This document shows positions 55,492-64,000 of a DNA stretch of 64,000 nucleotides, piece by piece. Every line of letters starts with the position of its first letter. Positions within the stretch are counted from its first letter, which is position 1. The DNA lies in assembly GCF_021568315.1 (NCBI RefSeq), contig NZ_JAKGSI010000002.1, positions 62,001-126,000 on the forward strand. Reading direction: 5' to 3'. The DNA comes from Corynebacterium uropygiale (lineage in GTDB: Bacteria > Actinomycetota > Actinomycetes > Mycobacteriales > Mycobacteriaceae). Below the pieces are notes generated by a model that had not been told where the DNA came from, did not search any database, and saw only the letters and a list, made by a program, of their open reading frames with translations. A program made the position numbers and the translations under genes.

Positions 55492-57240
55492 ATGATCAAC
55501 ACCCCGACGCTCATTATCGTTGTCGTCGCCATCATCATCGTGGTGGTGGCGCTGCTGCTTATCTGGGGAAATCATCGCCGCAAGTCCAAGCTTGTGAGCT
55601 TTGAGAAGCCCGCGGATGAGGCACCCAAGCAGCTGACGCAGCAGGAGAAGTCCGGAAACTACCAGGCGCACGGCGGCTTCCAGTTCGCTCCGGCAGCGCC
55701 GGGAACCCAGCAGAAGAAAGAGCCCGTCCTTCGCGACGACCAGAAGCTCCCCGAGACCCCGGCGCCGAAGGAGGCGCAGGCGACGCCCGTGACGCCCCCG
55801 GCACCGGAGCCCGCCCCGGCGCCTGAGCCGGAACCTCAGCTTGAACCTGAGGTCCGACCGGAGCCTCAGGCCGAGCCCGAACCCGAGCAGCCCGCCGAGG
55901 CTGCCGAGCCGGAGCAGCCCGCCGAGCCCGTCGAGGAAACGAAGCCGGTCGCACACGAGCCGGAGCCTATCGAGGAACCCACCGAGGAACCGGCTCCCGC
56001 TTCGGACCTGCCCTCCACCGCGGAGAAGCCGGAGAACCAGCCGGCCAGCAGCCCGGAGGAGGGGACCGCCGCCTTGGGCGAGCAGCCCGAGGAGGAGCGC
56101 GAGCCGCAGCCGGAAGCCATCGACGAGCCGGCGCCCGAGCCCGAGCCGGAGCCCACGCCCGCCGAGGACGAGGCCGAGGCCCAGGAGGCGGCTGCTGCGG
56201 CGGTCGCTGCGGCAGAGAGCGCGGCGGCAGCGAAGGAGAGCACCCCGGCCCCGGAGCCTGAACCGGAGGAGGAGCAGGCGGACGTCGTCGAGACCCCGGC
56301 GCAGCCTCAGGAGGACATCGCTCCTGCCGCCGGGCGCCTGGGCAGGCTGCGCGGGCGCCTCTCGCGTTCGCAGAATGCGATCGGCAAGAGTGTTCTGGGC
56401 ATTCTCAGCGCGGGTGACCTCGACGAGGACGCCTGGGAGGACATCGAGGACACCCTGTACATGGCGGATCTCGGAGCGGTGGCGACCGAGAAGGTCATGG
56501 GCAGCCTGCGCTCCCGCATCGCGGAGCAGGGCGTGTCCAGTGAGGCCGAGGCCCGCGCCATGCTGCGCGCCTGCCTCATCGAGGCCTGCAAACCGGAGAT
56601 GGATCGCTCCATCCGCGCCGTCCCCTCGGAGGGGAAGCCGGCGGTGGTCCTCGTAGTGGGCGTGAACGGCACCGGAAAGACCACGACGGTGGGCAAGCTC
56701 GCCCGCGTACTCGTGTCCATGGGGCACAGCGTGCTACTCGGAGCGGCGGACACCTTCCGCGCCGCTGCCGCCGACCAGCTGGAGACCTGGGGCCGTCGCG
56801 TCGGCGCGACGACCGTCCGCGGCGCCGAGGGGGCGGACCCCGCCTCGGTCGCCTTCGACGCCGTGGCCAAGGGCGTGGAGGAGCGCGCCGACGTCGTGGT
56901 GGTGGACACCGCGGGCCGGCTGCACACCTCGAAGGGGCTCATGGACCAGCTGGGCAAGGTCAAGCGCGTCGTCGAGAAGAAAGCCCAGGTTGATGAGGTT
57001 CTTCTGGTTCTCGACGCGACCGTCGGCCAGAACGGGCTCATGCAGGCGCGGATCTTCCGCGATGTGGTGGATATCAGCGGCGTCGTGCTCACCAAGCTGG
57101 ACGGTACGGCTAAGGGCGGCATCGTCTTCCAGGTCCAGGAGGAGCTGGGCGTGCCGGTGAAGCTGGTGGGCCTCGGCGAGGGCGCCGATGACCTCGCTCC
57201 CTTCGAGGTGGAGGGCTTCGTGGACGCGCTGCTGGGCTAG
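55492..57240 (+). CDS. ftsY: SRP receptor GTPase FtsY
   Basis: Membrane receptor for signal-recognition-particle targeting; 582 residues. A strong N-terminal transmembrane helix (TLIIVVVAIIIVVVALLLIWG) anchors it. Residues about 75-280 form a low-complexity Pro/Glu/Ala linker, unusually long. The NG domain follows: GVNGTGKTTTVGKLA near residue 390, ADTFRAAAADQL, VVDTAGRLHTS and TKLDGTAKGGIV. The partner Ffh is at 61626-63230. ATG at 55492 is preferred to 55483 because the helix starts properly and a TACCAT hexamer precedes it. Confidence 0.95.
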   Translation: MINTPTLIIVVVAIIIVVVALLLIWGNHRRKSKLVSFEKPADEAPKQLTQQEKSGNYQAHGGFQFAPAAPGTQQKKEPVLRDDQKLPETPAPKEAQATPVTPPAPEPAPAPEPEPQLEPEVRPEPQAEPEPEQPAEAAEPEQPAEPVEETKPVAHEPEPIEEPTEEPAPASDLPSTAEKPENQPASSPEEGTAALGEQPEEEREPQPEAIDEPAPEPEPEPTPAEDEAEAQEAAAAAVAAAESAAAAKESTPAPEPEPEEEQADVVETPAQPQEDIAPAAGRLGRLRGRLSRSQNAIGKSVLGILSAGDLDEDAWEDIEDTLYMADLGAVATEKVMGSLRSRIAEQGVSSEAEARAMLRACLIEACKPEMDRSIRAVPSEGKPAVVLVVGVNGTGKTTTVGKLARVLVSMGHSVLLGAADTFRAAAADQLETWGRRVGATTVRGAEGADPASVAFDAVAKGVEERADVVVVDTAGRLHTSKGLMDQLGKVKRVVEKKAQVDEVLLVLDATVGQNGLMQARIFRDVVDISGVVLTKLDGTAKGGIVFQVQEELGVPVKLVGLGEGADDLAPFEVEGFVDALLG

Positions 57241-57599
57241 CAGCCTCAGAAAAAACTCAGGAGACTACCCCCGAAAGTGGGGATGGGAACCAGATGGTCT
57301 GACGCCCGGTCAGACAAGAACAAGTGCGGTTGCACAGAGACTGATCCGATCAGAGAGATTCTGCTCACGGCTGGCAGGCGCCTCAGGGCGACTCCGGACT
57401 GGGCCCCTACGCCGAGGGGCCGGTGGCAGGGGCTTTCCGACGCGCTGGGTGGGGGTGTTCCCGGCGCGCTCCGTCGCGAATCTCTTCCTCTCTGTGTAGC
57501 CGCACTTCTCTGTGCGTAGGCGGCGCGGTCATGCCGGCGCGTGGAAGGGGAGCGGCCCGCGCGGGCACGTTCACCGTGGCCAGAGGTGTGCTTTGAAAC
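57241..57599. other. Long structured intergenic region between ftsY and amtB
   Basis: No gene is supported in the 485 bp between ftsY and amtB. The part before the amtB promoter holds: GTCTGACgcccgGTCAGAC (57297-57315, perfect 7-bp arms); CTGATCCGATCAG (57341-57353, perfect 6-bp arms); a 7-bp GC stem GGCCCCT/AGGGGCC (57402-57408 with 57415-57421) with a 6-base loop; and a near direct repeat TCTCTGTG-TAG / TCTCTGTGCGTAG (about 57489-57520). These could be regulator sites, a terminator for ftsY or an unannotated RNA. Confidence 0.45.
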
Positions 57600-57614
57600 C
57601 TGTCGGTCTATAGT
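57600..57614 (+). promoter_or_regulatory. Putative AmtR box and -10 of amtB
   Basis: CTGT-CGGTCT-ATAG (57600-57613) matches the AmtR core CTAT-N6-ATAG with one mismatch. It overlaps a TATAGT -10 (57609-57614), so binding would block transcription starting near 57622. amtB-glnK-glnD is an AmtR target in C. glutamicum. Confidence 0.5.
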
Positions 57615-57725
57615 TAGGAACTGTCCCTCGGGACGAGAATCCAGGTCACCTCTCGTCCCCGGGGACCACCACCGACCATCAGCGGATCCACCGCAGGGGA
57701 TCCTGAAGAGAAAGGCCTCACCACG

Positions 57726-59054
57726 ATGACAGAAACCGACCTGGTACAGGCCTCTGGGAATAGCTCGTGGATGCTCATTTCGGCGGCCCTTGTCCTTTTG
57801 ATGACGCCCGCCCTCTCGCTCTTTTATGGGGGGATGTCGCGGCAGAAATCCGTCCTCAACATGATGATGATGAGCTTCGGCGCCCTCGGCGTCGTGAGCG
57901 TCATTTACGTCCTGTGGGGATGGTCGATGTCCTATGGGTCGCAATCTTTCCTGGGGCTTGTCGCCTCCCCATTCGAGTTTCTCGGGCTGAAAAACTCCAT
58001 TACTGACGCCTCCGGCGCCTACATTGCGGGGGCCAACGGGTACCCGAACGTCATTGACGTCTGCTTCCAGCTCACCTTCGCGGTGATTTCGACGGCGCTC
58101 ATCTCCGGCGCCCTCGCCGAGCGCGTGAAGTTCGGAACCTGGCTGCTATTTAGCGGGCTGTGGGCCACTTTCGCCTACTTCCCCCTCGCACACATGGTGT
58201 GGGGCGGCGGGCTGCTCAGCCACAGCGCGTCCGGGCTGTCTGCCGCCCTGTTTGGAACCACGGTGGAGGAGGGGGAGACCGTCGCCTCGGTGGCTCCCAT
58301 CGACTTCGCCGGCGGGACCGTCGTGCACATCTCTGCGGGAACGGCGGCCCTGGTCCTCGCGTTCATTGTGGGTCAGCGCCGGGCCTTCCTCCGCCACTCC
58401 CACCGCCCGCACAACCTGCCCCTCGTCATGCTGGGCGCCGCCCTACTGTGGTTCGGCTGGTTCGGCTTCAACGCTGGTTCGGCGTTCGCGGCGGATGGTG
58501 TGGCTGGGCTCGCCTGGATCAACACGACGGCGGCAACGGCGGCGGCGATGCTCGGCTGGCTGCTCGTCGAGAAGCTGCGCGATGGGCATCCCACCTCGCT
58601 CGGGGCGGCCTCGGGCGTCGTGGCCGGCCTCGTCGCGATTACGCCGGCGGCGGGGGACCTCACCCCGATGACGTCACTTCTCCTCGGCGTGATCGGCGGT
58701 GTTCTCGCCTGCCTCGGCGTGGGCTTGAAGTACCGGTTCAAGTTTGATGACTCCCTCGACGTCGTCGGCGTCCATCTCGTCGCCGGTTTGTGGGGCACGG
58801 TGGGCGTCGGTCTCCTGGCGACGGACCGTGGCTGGTTCACCGGAGGTGGCATGGATGGGCTCAAGCTCTTCATCGTCCAGATCCTCATCGCCCTCGTGGC
58901 GATGCTCATCTCCGGCGTCGTGACTGCGATCATCGCGGTCATTCTCAAGGCGACGGCCGGCTGGCGCCTCGAGGACGAGGACGAGGCCCGCGGCATTGAC
59001 ATTACGATGCACAGCGAAACGGCCTATGACACCGTCGGACCCGATATCCGATGA
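57726..59054 (+). CDS. amtB: Ammonium transporter
   Basis: Ammonium channel of the Amt family, 442 residues, eleven helices, N-terminus outside. The twin pore histidines are in GGTVVHISAGTAALVL and VVGVHLVAGLWGTVGVG. Other features: FYGGMSRQKSVLNM, AERVKF and FPLAHMVWGGG. AGAAAGG lies about 12 bases before the ATG, with a leader of about 100 bases. It is followed by glnK, whose product closes the channel under ammonium excess. Confidence 0.96.
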   Translation: MTETDLVQASGNSSWMLISAALVLLMTPALSLFYGGMSRQKSVLNMMMMSFGALGVVSVIYVLWGWSMSYGSQSFLGLVASPFEFLGLKNSITDASGAYIAGANGYPNVIDVCFQLTFAVISTALISGALAERVKFGTWLLFSGLWATFAYFPLAHMVWGGGLLSHSASGLSAALFGTTVEEGETVASVAPIDFAGGTVVHISAGTAALVLAFIVGQRRAFLRHSHRPHNLPLVMLGAALLWFGWFGFNAGSAFAADGVAGLAWINTTAATAAAMLGWLLVEKLRDGHPTSLGAASGVVAGLVAITPAAGDLTPMTSLLLGVIGGVLACLGVGLKYRFKFDDSLDVVGVHLVAGLWGTVGVGLLATDRGWFTGGGMDGLKLFIVQILIALVAMLISGVVTAIIAVILKATAGWRLEDEDEARGIDITMHSETAYDTVGPDIR

Positions 59055-59059
59055 GGACA

Positions 59060-59096
59060 GGCGGGACGCGCTAAAATTTTCGCCGTGGTTCCCGCC
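59060..59096 (+). promoter_or_regulatory. glnK upstream hairpin with internal -10
   Basis: GGCGGGA (59060-59066) and TCCCGCC (59090-59096) form a 7-bp inverted repeat flanking a TAAAAT hexamer (59072-59077). The hexamer may be a secondary glnK promoter starting near 59085, while the stem may tune amtB read-through. Confidence 0.35.
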
Positions 59097-59112
59097 CAAA
59101 ACTGTCGCTTAA

Positions 59113-61582
<2,470 letters not shown>

Positions 61583-61625
61583 CATAAGGTGACCTAGCGA
61601 ATTATCTGTAAGGGAGAGCAGCAAC

Positions 61626-63230
61626 GTGTTTGAGTCGTTGTCTGATCGGTTGTCCGGTGCGCTGAGCGGCCTTCGTAGCAAAGGGCGCCTCACCGAAGCC
61701 GACATCAACGCCACCGCCCGAGAAATCCGACTCGCCCTGCTGGAGGCCGATGTCTCCTTAAGCGTGGTCCGCGGATTCATCAAGCGGATCAAGAAGCGTG
61801 CGCTCGGCGTTGAGGTGTCCGAGGCCCTCAACCCGGCCCAGCAGGTCATCAAGATCGTCAACGAGGAGCTCATCCAGATCCTCGGAGGCGAGACCCGGCG
61901 GCTGAACCTCGCGAAGCGCCCCCCGACAGTCATCATGCTCGCCGGTCTGCAGGGTGCCGGTAAGACCACCCTGGCCGGTAAGCTCGCGCTCCACCTCGCG
62001 AAGCAGGGGCACACGCCCATGCTCGTGGCCTGTGACCTCCAGCGCCCGGGCGCGGTCCAGCAGCTGCAGATCGTCGGCGAGCGCGCCGGGGTGCCGACCT
62101 TCGCCCCCGATCCGGGGACGGCCCCCGACTCCTCCGAGCACGAAATGGGCACGAGCCACGGCGATCCCGTCGAGGTCGCCCGCGCGGGCATCGAGGAGGC
62201 TCGACGCCAGCAGCACGACGTCGTCATCGTGGACACCGCCGGCCGCCTCGGCATCGACGAGACGCTCATGACCCAGGCGCGCAACATCCGCGACGCCATC
62301 GACCCGGACGAAGTCCTCTTCGTCATCGACTCCATGATCGGCCAGGACGCCGTGATGACCGCCGAGGCCTTCCGCGATGGCGTGGACTTCACCGGCGTCG
62401 TCCTCACCAAGCTCGACGGCGATGCCCGCGGCGGCGCGGCGCTCTCCATCCGCGAGGTCACCGGCAAGCCCATCCTCTACGCCTCGACGGGCGAGAAGCT
62501 CGAGGACTTCGACGTCTTCCACCCCGAGCGCATGGCCAGCCGCATCCTCGGCATGGGTGACATCCTCTCGCTCATCGAGCAGGCGGAACAGACCCTCGAC
62601 GCGGAGAAGGCCGCCGAGACGGCGTCGAAAATTGGCTCGGGCGAGCTGACCCTGGAGGACTTCCTCGAGCAGATGCTCATGATCCGCCGCATGGGGCCCA
62701 TCGGCAACCTTCTCAAGATGCTGCCCGGCGGCAAGCAGATGAACCAGATGGCGGATATGGTCGACGAGAAGCAGCTCGACCGCATCCAGGCGATCATCCG
62801 CGGCATGACGCCCGCCGAGCGGGCTAACCCGAAGATCCTCAACGCCTCGCGCCGCAAGCGCATCGCGAATGGTTCGGGCGTGTCGGTCTCTGAGGTCAAC
62901 CAGCTCGTCGAGCGCTTCTTCCAAGCCAAGAAGATGATGGGCAAGATGGCCGGCCAGTTCGGCATGGGCGGCCGCAAGGCCACGAAGAAGAAACCGAAGG
63001 GCCGCAAGGGCAAGAATGGCAAGCGCAAGCCGCCGAAGCGCACCGGCGGTGGCGGCGGCATGCCCGGGATGCCCTCCATGGCGGAGCTGCAGAAGCTTCA
63101 GCAGCAGATGGAAGGCGGCCAGGGTGGTGGCTTCCCCGGCATGGGAGGCATGGGGATGCCCGGCGGCATGCCGAAGGGCCTGGAGAACATCGACCTCAAT
63201 AACCTGGACTTCGGCAAGGGGAAGAAGTAA
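61626..63230 (+). CDS. ffh: Signal recognition particle protein Ffh
   Basis: SRP GTPase that binds signal peptides and 4.5S RNA; 534 residues, start GTG with GGGAGA upstream. N domain: MFESLSDRLSGALSGLRSKG. G domain: AGLQGAGKTTLAGKLA, CDLQRPGAVQQL, IVDTAGRLGID and TKLDGDARGGAAL. The M domain is about residues 300-435 (QMLMIRRMGPIGNLLKMLPG, NASRRKRIANGSG). A longer than usual tail of about 90 residues is rich in Lys, then Gly and Met. A 15-residue insertion (PDSSEHEMGTSHGD) is present in the G domain. Partner is FtsY in the same window. Confidence 0.97.
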   Translation: MFESLSDRLSGALSGLRSKGRLTEADINATAREIRLALLEADVSLSVVRGFIKRIKKRALGVEVSEALNPAQQVIKIVNEELIQILGGETRRLNLAKRPPTVIMLAGLQGAGKTTLAGKLALHLAKQGHTPMLVACDLQRPGAVQQLQIVGERAGVPTFAPDPGTAPDSSEHEMGTSHGDPVEVARAGIEEARRQQHDVVIVDTAGRLGIDETLMTQARNIRDAIDPDEVLFVIDSMIGQDAVMTAEAFRDGVDFTGVVLTKLDGDARGGAALSIREVTGKPILYASTGEKLEDFDVFHPERMASRILGMGDILSLIEQAEQTLDAEKAAETASKIGSGELTLEDFLEQMLMIRRMGPIGNLLKMLPGGKQMNQMADMVDEKQLDRIQAIIRGMTPAERANPKILNASRRKRIANGSGVSVSEVNQLVERFFQAKKMMGKMAGQFGMGGRKATKKKPKGRKGKNGKRKPPKRTGGGGGMPGMPSMAELQKLQQQMEGGQGGGFPGMGGMGMPGGMPKGLENIDLNNLDFGKGKK

Positions 63231-63272
63231 GGGACGACGAGCACCCCCGGCTTGCCTGACTCGGCGGAAAGA

Positions 63273-63300
63273 GAATGCCCCGGCGCTGGCCGGGGCATTC
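63273..63300. terminator. Hairpin terminator downstream of ffh
   Basis: A perfect 12-bp stem, GAATGCCCCGGC (63273-63284) with GCCGGGGCATTC (63289-63300), around a GCTG loop. It lies between ffh and the convergent ankyrin gene and can work in both directions. Confidence 0.75.
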
Positions 63301-63345
63301 GTGCTGGTGGGGGATCTGCAAAAAGCTGAAGAAAGCTGCAGGGAG

Positions 63346-63819
63346 CTAGAGCATGTCGTTGGCGTTGACGCCGTGGTGGTCCCGAAGCCGGGGATTGGCC
63401 CCGGCGCGGAGGAAGACGTCGACGATGGCAGAATCGGGATAGTTCCTGGCGGCGGCGTACCACAGGGGAGTGCGGCCCTCGGCGTCACGCATATCGACGG
63501 GAGCGCCGGCGTCGATGAGGACCTCCGCGACGCCATCCGCGCCGGACATCGCCGCATAGTGTAGGGCGGTCTTGCCGCTGTCATCCACGGCCGCAACATC
63601 AGCGTGGCGGCACAGCAGTGACGTGGTGGCCAGCAGGTGATCCCGTTCAGCTGCCAGCATGAGAATTGTTTTGCCGCCGGAGACACGAACATTGACGCCG
63701 AGACGCGTCACGAGGGCGTCGAGTCCCTCACGGTCATAGGCCTGAAGGAGCGTGTCAATCCTGGATTCATCGGTGTATCTGACCAGAGTATGCGGGATCC
63801 GCAAAACAGGAGATGTCAC
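63346..63819 (-). CDS. Ankyrin-repeat protein
   Basis: A 157-residue protein with about three ankyrin repeats: GGKTILMLAAERDHLLATTSLLCRH, DSGKTALHYAAMSGADGVAEVLIDAG and AEGRTPLWYAAARNYPDSAIVDVFLRAG. There is no signal peptide; it is probably a cytoplasmic binding protein with unknown partner. GTG at 63819 is chosen because TAGATT ends 7 bases upstream and the N-terminus then begins TSPVLRIPHTLVRYTDESRI; an ATG at 63855 is possible. Convergent with ffh. Confidence 0.75.
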   Translation of the reverse strand: MTSPVLRIPHTLVRYTDESRIDTLLQAYDREGLDALVTRLGVNVRVSGGKTILMLAAERDHLLATTSLLCRHADVAAVDDSGKTALHYAAMSGADGVAEVLIDAGAPVDMRDAEGRTPLWYAAARNYPDSAIVDVFLRAGANPRLRDHHGVNANDML

Positions 63820-63826
63820 AGCGATT

Positions 63827-63832
63827 AATCTA
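63827..63832 (-). promoter_or_regulatory. -10 hexamer of the ankyrin gene
   Basis: TAGATT on the minus strand, 7 bases before the GTG at 63819; predicted leaderless start. Confidence 0.4.
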
Positions 63833-63869
63833 CAACGCGGGTCAAGCCCGCGCATACATCGTGGACCAA

Positions 63870-63898
63870 TTGTGTGGATGCGCGCGGGAGGGTATAAT
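63870..63898 (+). promoter_or_regulatory. Strong promoter at the right edge
   Basis: TTGTGT (63870-63875) and a consensus TATAAT (63893-63898) with 17-bp spacing. This is the best two-box promoter in the window. Transcription should start near 63905 and lead out of the window, probably to rpsP or another ribosomal gene as in related genomes. Confidence 0.6.
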
Positions 63899-64000
63899 CC
63901 CTCAAGTTGCTTCCGAGCACATGACCATCCTGCGTTACACCGTCATCGGCTACGGCCGACCGGTGGTCACGCGCAGGCTAAATCCAAGGGTTGAACCGGC

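Noticed and set aside
57188..57499. Open frame overlapping the ftsY end
   Set aside because: Starts inside ftsY, mixed codon preference, no recognisable sequence; likely non-coding.
57241..57725. SRP 4.5S RNA or 6C RNA in the ftsY-amtB gap
   Set aside because: No GGAAG/GCAGCA tetraloop signature of SRP RNA and no pair of C-rich loops typical of 6C RNA.

Overview
The window is 64 kb of ordinary chromosome from a high-GC actinobacterium, almost certainly a Corynebacterium species. Gene content and order match what I remember of the C. glutamicum core genome: dnaE, ilvA, treZ, treY, glgX, then hisD-C-B, hisH-A-impA-F-I, a Trp-associated membrane protein, a trpC-like gene, lgt, pyk, glgP, and further on rnc, mutM, smc, ftsY, amtB, glnK, glnD and ffh. 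I see no insertion sequence, prophage, CRISPR array, tRNA or rRNA. The species cannot be named from the sequence alone.

Layout. 1-8.6 kb: a truncated membrane-anchored protein, RarD, the replicative polymerase DnaE, a MetE-like methyltransferase, a DUF1275 membrane protein and threonine dehydratase IlvA. 8.6-21.2 kb: a carbohydrate and stress block (TreZ, TreY, GlgX) interleaved with a small alarmone synthetase, an IMPACT-family protein, an S4 RNA-binding protein, an MmpS-like protein, a BRCT protein with a decayed exonuclease domain and a TetR regulator. 21.3-31.6 kb: a lipoprotein, a membrane protein and the histidine genes, which include an MFS permease, a small membrane protein and an inositol-monophosphatase-family enzyme. 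31.6-43.5 kb: TrpC-like protein, Lgt, Pyk, GlgP, an M20 amidohydrolase, a GalT/HIT-like DUF4921 protein, glycerate kinase and glutamate dehydrogenase. 43.5-57.2 kb: SepIVA-like protein, DUF177, RNase III, MutM, an alanine/sodium symporter, acylphosphatase, SMC, an unexplained 1181-residue protein and FtsY. 57.2-64 kb: the ammonium block amtB-glnK-glnD, then ffh, an ankyrin protein and a strong promoter leading out of the window.

How it works together. TreY/TreZ make trehalose from glycogen-type glucans that GlgX and GlgP also degrade. The his cluster covers most of histidine synthesis; hisG and hisE are not here. gdhA and amtB both carry upstream sequences resembling the AmtR nitrogen-control box, linking ammonium uptake, PII signalling (GlnK/GlnD) and glutamate synthesis. 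Ffh and FtsY are the two protein halves of the SRP targeting route; no SRP RNA was recognised.

The most striking global signal is transcriptional. About nineteen genes have a TANNNT hexamer 6-8 bases before the start codon, the geometry of leaderless mRNAs. In five places the stop codon of one gene forms the first three bases of the next gene's -10 hexamer. This logic also exposes a 40-codon leaderless ORF at 12534-12656 downstream of the alarmone synthetase. Other points deserving attention are the 1181-residue protein between smc and ftsY, the catalytically decayed DnaQ-BRCT and TrpC-like proteins, and a pair of divergent leaderless promoters packed into 29 bp at 40413-40441.
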